DNA of 64,000 bases from Caballeronia concitans (lineage in GTDB: Bacteria > Pseudomonadota > Gammaproteobacteria > Burkholderiales > Burkholderiaceae). Within the stretch, counting starts at the first letter, position 1. Every line of letters starts with the position of its first letter. The position numbers were made by a program, and so were the translations under genes. The DNA is taken from assembly GCF_001544615.1 (NCBI RefSeq), contig NZ_FCNV02000004.1, positions 248,001-312,000 of the forward strand, read 5' to 3'. This document shows positions 45,032-53,928 of the stretch, in pieces. The notes under the pieces are model-generated. The model had not been told where the DNA came from. It did no database searches and was given only the letters and a program-made list of their open reading frames with translations.

Positions 45032-46171
45032 TTACATCGACGCTTCCAGTATCGCCGCGTAGTCCTCGCTCGACGCATCGCGCGGATTCGTCTTGTGGCT
45101 GTGATCCTTCAGCGCCCCGGCGATGATCCGCGGGAACAGATCGCGCGTCACGCCCAGTTCCGCGAGGCCGCGCGGCAGACCGAGCGTCGCGGTCATGGTG
45201 CGGATGGCGTCGCCCACGTCGTCGCCGGAAGCGAGGCCCATCGCCTGCGCGATGCGCGCGAGCTTGCCTTCTTCCTGCATCGAAGGCGCGCTGCTGTTGA
45301 ACGCGATCACCGCCGGCAGAAAGATGGCGTTGAGCGTGCCGTGATGCAGCCTGGGATTGATGCCGCCGAGCGAATGGCTCAGGCTGTGCACGCAGCCGAG
45401 GCCCTTCTGGAACGCGAGCGCGCCTTGCATCGACGCGCTCATCATGTTCCAGCGCGCGGCGCGGTCGGAGCCGTCGCGGGTTGCGCGCTCGATGTGCCGC
45501 CACGCGCGCCAGAGGCCGTCGAGCGCGATGCCGTCGGCGGGCGCGTTGAACGCCGGCGCCATGAACGTCTCCAGACAATGCGCGATGGCGTCCATGCCGG
45601 TCGCGGCGGTCATCATCGGCGGCAGGCCGAACGTCAGTTCCGGATCGCAGATGGCGACCTTCGGCACGACATGCGGAGAAATCACGCCGACCTTGCGGCC
45701 GTCGTCGAGAATCAGGATCGCGCCGCGGCCCACTTCGCTGCCGGTGCCGGCCGTCGTCGGAATGGCGATGACCGGCGCGGTCTTCGCCGTGATGCGCGCG
45801 AGGCCGCCTTCGATCACCGCGAAGCTTTGCAGCGGGCCTTCGTGCGTCGCGCAGACGGCGACGCCCTTCGCCAGATCGATCGACGAACCGCCGCCCGCCG
45901 CGATCACGCCGTCGCAATCGTTCGCGCGATACAGCTCGACCGCCGCGCGCACGGCGGCTTCGTTCGGGTTGGGCGGCGTGGCATCGAAGACGGGCGCGGC
46001 GAAGTTCGGGCCGAGCGCATCGATAACTTTGTCGAGCAGGCCGGCCGCGCGGATGCCCGCATCGGTCACGATCAACGGACGGCGAATGCCGAAGCGCTCG
46101 CACTCGCCGGCGAGCAGGCGCACCGCGCCGTAGTCGAACTGAATCTGCGTGATGTAATTGATGAGAGCCAT
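45032..46171 (-). CDS. Iron-containing alcohol dehydrogenase
   Basis: A 379-residue group III alcohol dehydrogenase. The NAD motif GGGSSIDLAKGVAV near residue 95 and TTAGTGSEVGRGAIL near 138 are present. Metal ligands are in DAIAHCLETF near 190 and HSLSHSLGGINPRLHHG near 260. Substrates in the family range from simple alcohols and 1,3-propanediol to 4-hydroxybutyrate and maleylacetate. The ATG at 46171 is chosen because the homologous region (ALINYITQIQFDYGAV) starts there. It is divergent from a LysR gene. Confidence 0.9.
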   Translation of the reverse strand: MALINYITQIQFDYGAVRLLAGECERFGIRRPLIVTDAGIRAAGLLDKVIDALGPNFAAPVFDATPPNPNEAAVRAAVELYRANDCDGVIAAGGGSSIDLAKGVAVCATHEGPLQSFAVIEGGLARITAKTAPVIAIPTTAGTGSEVGRGAILILDDGRKVGVISPHVVPKVAICDPELTFGLPPMMTAATGMDAIAHCLETFMAPAFNAPADGIALDGLWRAWRHIERATRDGSDRAARWNMMSASMQGALAFQKGLGCVHSLSHSLGGINPRLHHGTLNAIFLPAVIAFNSSAPSMQEEGKLARIAQAMGLASGDDVGDAIRTMTATLGLPRGLAELGVTRDLFPRIIAGALKDHSHKTNPRDASSEDYAAILEASM

Positions 46172-46290
46172 GATGGAATGACGGAAGGTTATATCGCGTG
46201 GCCGAGTATACGGACGCATTCCGGTCCGCGATACTGACGGCGTGTGATAAGGGTATAACTTTCTCTCAAGCCATATCGGCTGAACCGCTC

Positions 46291-47226
46291 ATGACGCCAT
46301 CGCTCAATTCGATTCTCTCGCGCCTGCACGTCAGGCAGTTGCGCCTGCTCATTGCGTTGGAGGAACGCGGCTCGCTGCTCGGCGCGGCGAAGCAACTCGC
46401 GCTCACGCAGCCGGGCGCGAGCAAGGCGCTGCATGAAATCGAAACGACGTTCGGCACGCCGCTTTTCGTGCGGACGCATCGCGGGCTGGAGCCGAACGCG
46501 GTCGGGCATTGCGTGATCCGTTATGCGCGGCTCATTCACACGGATATCGCGCATTTGCGGGAGGAGATCGTCGGCATCATGCGCGGCTATGGCGGGCGCG
46601 TGTCGGTCGGCGTGATCATGGGCGCGGTCCCGCTCGTCACGGATGCGATCACCGCTGTCAGCGCGCGTCAGCCGGAAATGTCGGTGGAGATCGTCGAGGA
46701 TACGAGCGCGACGCTGCTCGGCCTCATCGACGCGGGACGGCTCGATGTCGCCGTGTGCCGCACGACCGTGAGCCAGACGCCGTATCTGTACGACAGCGTC
46801 GTCGTGCAGCAGGAGACGCTTGCCGTGATCGCGAACGTCGATCATCCGCTCGCGAAGCGGCGGCGCGTCGCGCTGAACGATCTGGCGAAGCATCGCTGGG
46901 TGGTGTATCGCGCGAATATGCCGATGCGCCTTCTGCTCGAGCGCGAATTCCACGACGCGGGCTTGCGTTTTCCCTCGCATTTGCTCGAAACGACATCGGC
47001 GTTCGCGACGCTCGCGCTTCTGGAAAAGAATCCGTCGCTCGTGGCGCTCGTATCCGTAGATGTCGCGCGCTTTTGCACGGCGCATGGCGTCGTGTGCACG
47101 CTGCCGCTCGCGTTCACATCGAAAAGCGAGCCTTATGAGATGGTCACGCGCCGCGACGCGCAGCTTTCGGCGGGCGTGCGGCTGTTGATGGACGAGATCG
47201 TGGATGCGGGGCGCAACGCGGCTTAG
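46291..47226 (+). CDS. LysR-family regulator (GbpR/PcaQ-like)
   Basis: A 311-residue LysR protein with the HTH in residues 10-70 (EERGSLLGAAKQLALTQPGA) and an effector domain from about 100. The N-terminal LHVRQLRLLIALEE and GASKALHEIE are typical of the GbpR/PcaQ subgroup. The gene is divergent from the iron alcohol dehydrogenase, with the inverted pair GGTTATA (46187) and TATAAC (46254) between; these may be operator halves. The ATG at 46291 is used because the conserved HTH begins 12 residues later. Confidence 0.9.
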   Translation: MTPSLNSILSRLHVRQLRLLIALEERGSLLGAAKQLALTQPGASKALHEIETTFGTPLFVRTHRGLEPNAVGHCVIRYARLIHTDIAHLREEIVGIMRGYGGRVSVGVIMGAVPLVTDAITAVSARQPEMSVEIVEDTSATLLGLIDAGRLDVAVCRTTVSQTPYLYDSVVVQQETLAVIANVDHPLAKRRRVALNDLAKHRWVVYRANMPMRLLLEREFHDAGLRFPSHLLETTSAFATLALLEKNPSLVALVSVDVARFCTAHGVVCTLPLAFTSKSEPYEMVTRRDAQLSAGVRLLMDEIVDAGRNAA

Positions 47227-47328
47227 AACACGAAGCGCGCCGCCTTTCTCTCAGAAAACATCCCTGCTAGAGTGCCCGTCGATACGCCCGCGTCAGGGCG
47301 TCGTTGATTGAAAAAGGAACTCATAAAC

Positions 47329-47757
47329 ATGGTTAGCATCCCTTCCCAACGGCCCTCGGCCGCCTTCGTCGTCGCGTCGTGGGGCGCATTGTGCGCGGGC
47401 TTCGCCGCCTATCTGGCCGGATTGTGGAACGCCGGCATGCAGTTGAACGAAAAAGGCTATTACTTCACCGTGCTCGTGTTCGGGCTTTTCGCCGCGATCT
47501 CACTGCAGAAGACGGTGCGCGATCGCGTCGAAGGCATTCCCGTGACGAAGCTGTATTTCGGCCTCAGCTGGATTGCGCTCGTGCTGGCAATCGGTCTGCT
47601 TGCCGCCGGTCTTTTCAATGCGACGCTCGCACTGAGCGAAAAGGGTTTCTACGCGATGTCCTTCGGGCTCGCGCTGTTCGGCGCGATCGCGGTTCAAAAG
47701 AACACGCGCGACATTCAGGCCGCTCCGCGGGCAAGCGTGGAATCCGAAACAGTTTGA
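47329..47757 (+). CDS. yiaA: YiaA/YiaB-family inner-membrane protein
   Basis: A 142-residue protein with four membrane helices arranged as two repeated two-helix units, each closing with a similar motif ([22 protein letters not shown] and [22 protein letters not shown]) and a charged KxxRD turn. This is the YiaAB two-helix domain; its role is unknown. AAGGA lies 10 nt before the ATG at 47329; a TTG at 47308 overlaps the upstream side of that site and is rejected. Confidence 0.88.
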   Translation: MVSIPSQRPSAAFVVASWGALCAGFAAYLAGLWNAGMQLNEKGYYFTVLVFGLFAAISLQKTVRDRVEGIPVTKLYFGLSWIALVLAIGLLAAGLFNATLALSEKGFYAMSFGLALFGAIAVQKNTRDIQAAPRASVESETV

Positions 47758-47771
47758 TTGCCGGAATGCGC

Positions 47772-47782
47772 GCAAACGTTTG
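47772..47782. promoter_or_regulatory. Palindromic GCAAACGTTTG, first of two copies
   Basis: CAAACGTTTG is a perfect palindrome in the leader of the diguanylate cyclase gene. The same 11-mer recurs at 49230 in front of the hybrid kinase gene. The core resembles LacI/PurR-type operators. Confidence 0.45.
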
Positions 47783-47871
47783 ATCAACGAAACAAGCGCG
47801 CCCATCCCCTCTCCGCTATAAAGTTCGATTCTTTCATTCCGTTATCCGATGTGTTGAGCAACTGTCCCTAA

Positions 47872-47891
47872 GGCCGAGCATTTGCTCGGCC
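47872..47891 (+). other. Hairpin immediately upstream of the diguanylate cyclase start
   Basis: GGCCGAGC-ATTT-GCTCGGCC forms a perfect 8-bp stem ending 16 nt before the ATG. No normal Shine-Dalgarno is visible between. No T-run follows, so a role in translation initiation or mRNA stability is as likely as termination of yiaA. Confidence 0.5.
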
Positions 47892-47907
47892 ACTGCACAT
47901 CGCGAAC

Positions 47908-49092
47908 ATGGACCTACAGACCGAATCGTTCACCCTCCCGCGCGGGCGCGCGGCGACGTGGTTGCTGCACGCGGGCCCGGACATTCCGCGCGCCATCCGC
48001 GTCGCGCTCGTAGGCAGCCTGTTCGGCACGCTGCCGATCTTCGCGGGCGGCGTGTTCAACACCATCGGGGTCGCGTGGGTGCTCCAGACGCGGCATCCGT
48101 CGTTCGCGTTCGATATCTGGCTCGCGCTCGAAGTCGCCGTCTGTCTCGCGCGGCTCGCCGTGCTGATCGTCGCGCGCCGCCGCGCCCGCGCCGGCAAATC
48201 GACGCTCACCGATACCTATGTGCTCCTCGCGCCGCTCTGGGGCGCCACGGTCGGCTACGGCGCGCTCGTCAGCGTGCTGTCCGGCGACTGGGTAGCCGCG
48301 ACGCTCTCGTTCCTCTCGGCAGCCGCGATGGTCGGCGGCATCTGCTTTCGCAACTTCGGCGCGCCGCGTCTCGTCGCGGCGATGATCTTTCTGTCGCTCG
48401 GGCCGTGCTGCATCGGCGCATTGCTCTCGGGCGAGCCGACGCTGCTGCTCACGCTGCTGCAAATCCCGTTCTATCTCTTCGCGATGAGCGCCGCCGCGTG
48501 GCGTCTGAACGGCATGCTCGTCTCGACGATGAAAGCCGAACAGGAAAACGACCGCCGCGCGCGCCACGACGAACTCACCGGTCTCCTGAACCGCGCCGGG
48601 CTGTTCCAGGCGGTGCGCTATCGCATGCTGCACGGCCGGGCGCACGATCGCGCCTACGACGCGCTGCTCTATCTCGACCTCGACGGCTTCAAGGCGATCA
48701 ACGACGCCTGCGGCCATGAAGTCGGCGACACGCTGCTCGCGCTCGTCGCGCGCCGGCTGCGGCATCTGACGGGCGACGACGCGCTGGTCGCGCGGCTCGG
48801 CGGCGACGAGTTCGTGATCGTCGCGCCGCCGAGCATCGATCCGCTCGCCCTCGCGGACCTGCTGGTCGTCGAGCTGGGCAAGCCGTTCCATTGTGAAGGC
48901 GACGGCGCGCTGACGATCGGCGCGAGCATCGGCATTGCGATGTTCGATCGCAATCACACCGAACTCGACGGCGTGCTGCGCGACGCGGACAACGCGCTCT
49001 ACGCCGCGAAACGCTCGGGCAAGAGCCGATGGGTTGCCGCGAGCGGCAGCGAAAGCGCGCAGCAGGCATCGGGCGAAACAGCGCTCGCCTGA
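47908..49092 (+). CDS. Membrane-bound diguanylate cyclase
   Basis: A 394-residue protein. About five or six hydrophobic helices occupy residues 35-205, followed by a C-terminal GGDEF domain starting at RHDELTGLLNRAG. The intact motif ARLGGDEFVIV lies near residue 302. There is no RxxD inhibitory site before it, so feedback inhibition by c-di-GMP is not expected. It makes c-di-GMP in response to a membrane or periplasmic cue. The leader has a hairpin and a palindrome shared with the next gene. Confidence 0.92.
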   Translation: MDLQTESFTLPRGRAATWLLHAGPDIPRAIRVALVGSLFGTLPIFAGGVFNTIGVAWVLQTRHPSFAFDIWLALEVAVCLARLAVLIVARRRARAGKSTLTDTYVLLAPLWGATVGYGALVSVLSGDWVAATLSFLSAAAMVGGICFRNFGAPRLVAAMIFLSLGPCCIGALLSGEPTLLLTLLQIPFYLFAMSAAAWRLNGMLVSTMKAEQENDRRARHDELTGLLNRAGLFQAVRYRMLHGRAHDRAYDALLYLDLDGFKAINDACGHEVGDTLLALVARRLRHLTGDDALVARLGGDEFVIVAPPSIDPLALADLLVVELGKPFHCEGDGALTIGASIGIAMFDRNHTELDGVLRDADNALYAAKRSGKSRWVAASGSESAQQASGETALA

Positions 49093-49192
49093 ATCGGAAA
49101 TTATTCGTCTGAATGATTATGCACGCCGAGTCGTTATTACCGGATTTATGTGGACCTAAATCCTTTCTTCAGCACTGCTTTCCTGCTGTTTC

Positions 49193-49240
49193 GTCGACGC
49201 GTCGACAAAAATTGCATGGTCTGTTTTAAGCAAACGTTTG
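49193..49240. promoter_or_regulatory. Two palindromes in the AT-rich leader of the hybrid kinase gene
   Basis: GTCGACGCGTCGAC (49193-49206) is a perfect 14-bp palindrome, and CAAACGTTTG (49231-49240) a perfect 10-bp one. The 222-bp gap is markedly more AT-rich than its surroundings and should hold the kinase promoter. Confidence 0.5.
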
Positions 49241-49314
49241 GCGTTCTTTTGTGTTCAAATTAGGGCAAATAAATACCGCGATAATCGTCGCAATCCAAAC
49301 TTCCGCCTCGATCG

Positions 49315-51837
49315 ATGCAAAAAAGGGCCATGCGCTTTCAGTACGAGACTTCAACCGCGGATAAAAGATTCAAGGCCCATCCGAAACGTCAGGCTCATTT
49401 CCAGCGATGGTTCGCCACGTTCGCGAGCCTCGCCCATTCCCGGCTGCCGCTGCCGGAGTATCTGCAGAAAGTCACCGATACGCTGCGCGAAGTGGCGGGC
49501 GTCGCGTCGTCCGTGATCGAATGGATCGACGGCGACGAACTCGTTTATCGCGCGGCGAGCGGCGCCGCTGCGCGCCACGTCGGCACGCGGCTGCCGGCCG
49601 CCGGCAGCCTGTCGGGGCTGTGCATCACGCGGCAGGAAGCGCTCGTCAGCCGCAACACCGCGAACGACCATCGCGTGGACCGCGCGGCGTGCCAGGCCGT
49701 CGGCGCGGCGTCGATGGTGGTCGCACCCGTTATCTATGAAGGCCGGTCGGTCGCGGTGCTGAAGCTCATGTCCGGCGAGCCGGAACAGTTCGGCCAGGCG
49801 GATATCGCAATTCTCAACGCGTTCTGCGCGTGCATCGCGGAAACCATCGCGCGGGAAGAGATCGCGCAGGAAAACCGTCAGCTCCTCGAACAGAACGCGA
49901 CCGTCAGCGCGACGTTGAGCATCGAATCGTCGCTGCGGGTGGAATTCGAGAAAAAGCTCGCCGACGCGCTGCGCCGCCGCCGCACCGTCCTCGACAATGC
50001 GCACGTCGCGTTCGTGTCCATCGACGAAGCCGGCCTGGTCATTTACTGGAACGAGGCCGCGACGCGTCTTTTCGGCTGGCGTCCACAAGAAGTGATGCAT
50101 CAGGAGCTTGCACAATTCATCGTGCCCGAGCGGCACCGCGCCGCGCATCGCGCAGGGCTCACGCGCTATCTGGCGACGGGCGAGGCGCGCGTGATCGATA
50201 CGCGCGTCGAACTGCCCGCGCGCCGCCGCGACGGCACGGAGTTCGCCGCCGAGCTGACGATCAGCGAAGTCTGGTACGAGGGCCAGCGCCAGTTCACGTG
50301 CTTCATCCACGACATCACGGACCGCCTGCGCGCGACGGCGGCGAACCATCGCCTGCGTCTTCTGATCGATTCGGTCAGCGATTACGCGATCTACATGCTC
50401 GATTCCGACGGCATCGTGCGCTCGTGGAACGAGGGCGCGAGCGCGCTGTACGGCTACACGGCGGAAGAAGCGATCGGCCGGCATTTCGCGCTCTTCTACA
50501 CGCCCGACGAAGTCGCCCGCCACCGCCCCGGCGACACGCTCGGCCGCGCGAGCGAGCACGGCCGCGTCGAGCTGGAAGGCTGGCGCGTGCGCAAGGACGG
50601 CTCCGAGTTCTGGGCGCGCGCGACGCTGAGCGCGCTGCCGAACTCCGATGGCAGCGCGCAGGATTTCGTCGCGATCACGCGTGACATGACCTCGCGCCGC
50701 CGCCTCGAAGAACTGGAAGCGTCCAGCCGGCGCATGAACGAATTTCTCGCGCTGCTCGGCCACGAGTTGCGCAATCCGCTCGCGCCCATCCGCAACGCGG
50801 TGAGCATCCTGAAACTGAAGGCGTCCGACGACGCCGACGTGGTCCGCAGCCGCCAGATCGTCGACCGGCAGCTCGCGCATCTGACCAAGCTCGTCGACGA
50901 TCTGCTCGAAGCGGGCCGCGTCAGTTCGGGCAAAATCCGCCTCGCGACCGGTATCGTCGATCTCGCGGACGTGGTGCATCTCAGCGCCGAGGCGAGCCAG
51001 CCGTCGTTCGATGCGCGGCAGCAGCGTCTCGTCGTCGAGGACGGCGCGGGGGCGGTCAGCGTCAACGGCGATTCCACGCGGCTCGTGCAGGCGCTCAACA
51101 ACCTGCTGAACAACGCGTCGAAGTTCAGTCCGCCCGGTTCGACCATCAGGCTGGAAGTCGGCGCGCGCGGCGGGACGGCGCTGTTGCGCGTGATCGACGA
51201 AGGGCGCGGCATTTCCGCCGATGCGCTCGGCGCCGTGTTCGATCTCTTCGTGCAGGAGCATCCGCCGGGCGCGCATGCCGACGAAGGCGGCCTCGGCATC
51301 GGCCTGACGCTCGTGCGCGCGATCGCCGAGCTTCACGGCGGGCACGTCGAGGCGAAGAGCGACGGGCCGGGCAAAGGGAGCGTGTTCAGCCTGTGGCTGC
51401 CGCTCGCGCAGGCGAGCGCGCCGGGCGCGCCGAAGCCGGCGGCACCGGGCGCGCCGGCGGATCGGCAACTGGAAGTGCTCGTCGTCGACGACAACCGCGA
51501 TTCCGCCGACAGCATGACGCTCGTCGTCGACATGCTCGGCCACGCCGCGCGCGCCGCGTACGACGGCAAGGAAGCGCTGCATCTGTTCGACGAGCGCCGG
51601 CCCGACGTGGTGTTGCTCGATCTGTCGATGCCGGGACTCACGGGCTTCGACGTCATTCGCGGCATACGCGAGCGCGTGCGCGCCGACGGCGGCGCGCACG
51701 TCATCGTCGCCGCGATGACCGGTCTCGGTTCCGACGAAGACATCGCCCGCACGCGCGCCGCCGGCTTCGACGCGCATCTGACCAAGCCGGTCGACCTGAG
51801 CGAAGTCGAAAAGGTCCTGACGCTGGCGTCCCGATAA
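49315..51837 (+). CDS. GAF-PAS-PAS hybrid histidine kinase with receiver
   Basis: An 840-residue soluble sensor. The domains are GAF (about 30-180), a short coiled region, PAS (about 225-345), PAS (about 350-465), HisKA with the phospho-His in LLGHELRNPLAPIRNAV near 483, HATPase with NLLNNASKFSPPGS, DEGRGIS and GGLGIGLTLV, and a receiver (about 715-838) with the acceptor Asp in VVLLDLSMPGLTG near 768. No membrane helix, so a cytosolic ligand, redox or light signal is sensed. It is downstream of the diguanylate cyclase, but with its own AT-rich promoter region. A second in-frame ATG at 49330 is possible. Confidence 0.92.
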   Translation: MQKRAMRFQYETSTADKRFKAHPKRQAHFQRWFATFASLAHSRLPLPEYLQKVTDTLREVAGVASSVIEWIDGDELVYRAASGAAARHVGTRLPAAGSLSGLCITRQEALVSRNTANDHRVDRAACQAVGAASMVVAPVIYEGRSVAVLKLMSGEPEQFGQADIAILNAFCACIAETIAREEIAQENRQLLEQNATVSATLSIESSLRVEFEKKLADALRRRRTVLDNAHVAFVSIDEAGLVIYWNEAATRLFGWRPQEVMHQELAQFIVPERHRAAHRAGLTRYLATGEARVIDTRVELPARRRDGTEFAAELTISEVWYEGQRQFTCFIHDITDRLRATAANHRLRLLIDSVSDYAIYMLDSDGIVRSWNEGASALYGYTAEEAIGRHFALFYTPDEVARHRPGDTLGRASEHGRVELEGWRVRKDGSEFWARATLSALPNSDGSAQDFVAITRDMTSRRRLEELEASSRRMNEFLALLGHELRNPLAPIRNAVSILKLKASDDADVVRSRQIVDRQLAHLTKLVDDLLEAGRVSSGKIRLATGIVDLADVVHLSAEASQPSFDARQQRLVVEDGAGAVSVNGDSTRLVQALNNLLNNASKFSPPGSTIRLEVGARGGTALLRVIDEGRGISADALGAVFDLFVQEHPPGAHADEGGLGIGLTLVRAIAELHGGHVEAKSDGPGKGSVFSLWLPLAQASAPGAPKPAAPGAPADRQLEVLVVDDNRDSADSMTLVVDMLGHAARAAYDGKEALHLFDERRPDVVLLDLSMPGLTGFDVIRGIRERVRADGGAHVIVAAMTGLGSDEDIARTRAAGFDAHLTKPVDLSEVEKVLTLASR

Positions 51838-51849
51838 CGAACCGCAGCG

Positions 51850-52623
51850 CTACCGCGCGTCCACCTCCGCGCGCTCCACGGTCACGCTGCCGCGCTGCAT
51901 GAACCGCTCGACGGCGGCGGCATCGGCGAAAGAATCCGTCACGAGCGTCCAGTCGCGTTCGAGCGGCGTCCAATGCTGCTGGCTCGCGCGCTCCAGCTTG
52001 TCCGATGTCACCAGCACGAACACGCTCGCCGCCTGCGCGACGATGCACTCCTTCAGAAACGCCTGCTCCGCCGTCGCTTCGCAAAGCCCACGGCCCGCGA
52101 CCACGCCGTCCGCGCCGAGAAACGCCTTGTCGAACGTGAGCCGCGACAGCGCAACCTGCGCGATCGGCCCGAGCGTGCTCATGCTCGACGGCCGCACGTC
52201 GCCGCCGATCAGCGTCACGCGCACATCCGCAGACGCGAGCGCGCTCACCGCCAGCAGATTGTTCGTGATGACCTGAACCTCCTTGCGCCCCGCGAGGCAG
52301 CGCGCGAGCGCGGCGGTCGTGGTGCCGCCATCGAGAAAGAGCGTGTCGCCGTCCTGCACGTGACGCGCCGCTGCCCGCGCGATGGCTTCCTTCTGCTCGC
52401 GAAAACTCTCGCGCCGCGTATCGAGCGATTCCTCCGGCTCGTGCGCGCCCACCGACGCCGCGCCGCCGTATGTCCGCACGATGCGGCGTTCGTCGGCGAG
52501 CGCGCGCAGATCGCGGCGCACGGTCGCCTCCGACATGCCGAAGTGCTCGCAGAGCGCGGCGACATCGTTCATGCCGGAGAGCACGGCTTGCAGCATCGCC
52601 TCGCGGCGTTTCTCTACTTTCAT
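51850..52623 (-). CDS. DeoR/GlpR-family regulator of the sugar-acid operon
   Basis: A 257-residue protein. The N-terminal winged HTH has EKRREAMLQAVLSG and the recognition helix MSEATVRRDLRALAD, followed by TYGGAA; the DeoR sugar-phosphate sensor domain has FLDGGTTTAALARCL and TNNLLAVSAL. Members are repressors relieved by phosphorylated intermediates, here possibly a 4-phosphate of threonate or erythronate. It is divergent from the kdgT-like permease, with repeated TGATCGAA octamers in between. AGGAA lies 6 nt before the ATG. Confidence 0.92.
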   Translation of the reverse strand: MKVEKRREAMLQAVLSGMNDVAALCEHFGMSEATVRRDLRALADERRIVRTYGGAASVGAHEPEESLDTRRESFREQKEAIARAAARHVQDGDTLFLDGGTTTAALARCLAGRKEVQVITNNLLAVSALASADVRVTLIGGDVRPSSMSTLGPIAQVALSRLTFDKAFLGADGVVAGRGLCEATAEQAFLKECIVAQAASVFVLVTSDKLERASQQHWTPLERDWTLVTDSFADAAAVERFMQRGSVTVERAEVDAR

Positions 52624-52789
52624 GCGGTTCCTGTCGATGGGCGTGGCGCGGCGTGCATGCCTGTGCGCGGCGGGCCGCCAAGTTTATCGAATCGCGCGGC
52701 GATTCCGGGCGCGCGCGATGCTGGATCGCTCGCTAACGGGGCGGCGAGCGCGCCCATGACCGAATCGATCATTGCACGCGCATTGCGCT

Positions 52790-52891
52790 GCGCGGTTCGA
52801 TCAGTGTAAACGCGCACATAGCGGCAATTGCGCGCGGTTCGATCAAACATTACACTAGCGATTGATCGAACCGATCATTTTTTTGATCGAA
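52790..52891. promoter_or_regulatory. Array of TTCGATCA/TGATCGAA octamers, putative DeoR operators
   Basis: Four exact octamers: TTCGATCA at 52796 and 52838, TGATCGAA at 52863 and 52884. The first two sit in a longer repeat (GCGCGGTTCGATCA) and are 42 nt apart; the last two are 21 nt apart, that is four and two helical turns. A partial copy (CGATCA) is at 52872. The rest of the 297-bp gap between the regulator and permease genes shows nothing else notable. Confidence 0.7.
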
Positions 52892-52920
52892 ACGGCAAAA
52901 AACTCTTCCGGAGACACCAC

Positions 52921-53928
52921 ATGGCCCAGATTCCAATCAAGCGTGCGATCGAGCGCGTACCCGGCGGCATGATGATCGTGCCGCTTCTGATCGGCTCGCT
53001 GATCGCAACCTTCCTGCCGGGCATGCCGAAGTTCTTCGGCTCGTTCACGAACGCGCTCTTCACCGGCGCGCTGCCGATCCTCGCGGTGTTCTATGTGTGC
53101 ATGGGCGCGGGCATCGATGTGAAAGCCACGCCTTATCTGCTCAAGAAAGGCGGCGCGCTCTTCATTACGAAAGTCGGCATGGCGATTCTCGCGGGCATCG
53201 TCCTCGGACATTTTCTCGGCGAGCAGCCGATCAGCTCCGGCATGTTCGCGGGCATTTCGACGCTCGCCGTCGTCGCCGCGATGAACGACACCAACGGCGG
53301 CCTCTACATGGCGCTGATGGGCCAGTACGGACGCAAGGAGGATGTCGGCGCATACACGATCATGTCGCTCGAATCCGGCCCGTTCCTCACGATGGTCACG
53401 CTCGGCGTCGCGGGCCTCTCGGCGTTTCCGTGGCCTACGCTCGTCGGCAGCATCCTGCCGCTCGCCGTCGGCATGCTGCTCGGCAATCTCGACCGCGACA
53501 TGCGCGACTTTCTCGGCCGCGCGGTGCCGGTGATGATTCCGTTCTTCGCGCTCGCGCTCGGCGCGGGCCTCGATCTGCACAAGGTGTGGCAGGCGGGCCT
53601 GCTCGGCATCGGGCTGGGACTCGCGGTCGTCGTCGTCACCGGTATTCCGCTCTACATCGCGGATCGTCTGACGGGCGGCACCGGCGTCGCGGGCGCGGCG
53701 GCGGCCAATACCGCAGGCAATGCGGCGGCGGTCCCGGCGCTGATCGCGGCGGCGAATCCGGTCTACGAGGAAGCGGCGAAATCCGCGACGCTGCTAGTCG
53801 CGGCATGCGTGGTTGTGACGTCCATCGTGACACCGATCCTCACCGCGGCAATCGCGAAGCGCGTCACCGCCCGCAGCGACGCCCGCGCCGCGCTGGATTC
53901 GACGGCGAAGCGCGGAGCCGCTCAATGA
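52921..53928 (+). CDS. kdgT: 2-keto-3-deoxygluconate permease-family transporter
   Basis: A 335-residue membrane protein of the KdgT family, about ten helices. The N-terminal [20 protein letters not shown] and [15 protein letters not shown], then [18 protein letters not shown], are highly characteristic. Members associated with DUF1537 kinases and PdxA2 enzymes probably carry four-carbon acid sugars rather than ketodeoxygluconate. The ATG at 52921 has CCGGAG 7 nt upstream. It starts an operon with the next two genes. Confidence 0.92.
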   Translation: MAQIPIKRAIERVPGGMMIVPLLIGSLIATFLPGMPKFFGSFTNALFTGALPILAVFYVCMGAGIDVKATPYLLKKGGALFITKVGMAILAGIVLGHFLGEQPISSGMFAGISTLAVVAAMNDTNGGLYMALMGQYGRKEDVGAYTIMSLESGPFLTMVTLGVAGLSAFPWPTLVGSILPLAVGMLLGNLDRDMRDFLGRAVPVMIPFFALALGAGLDLHKVWQAGLLGIGLGLAVVVVTGIPLYIADRLTGGTGVAGAAAANTAGNAAAVPALIAAANPVYEEAAKSATLLVAACVVVTSIVTPILTAAIAKRVTARSDARAALDSTAKRGAAQ

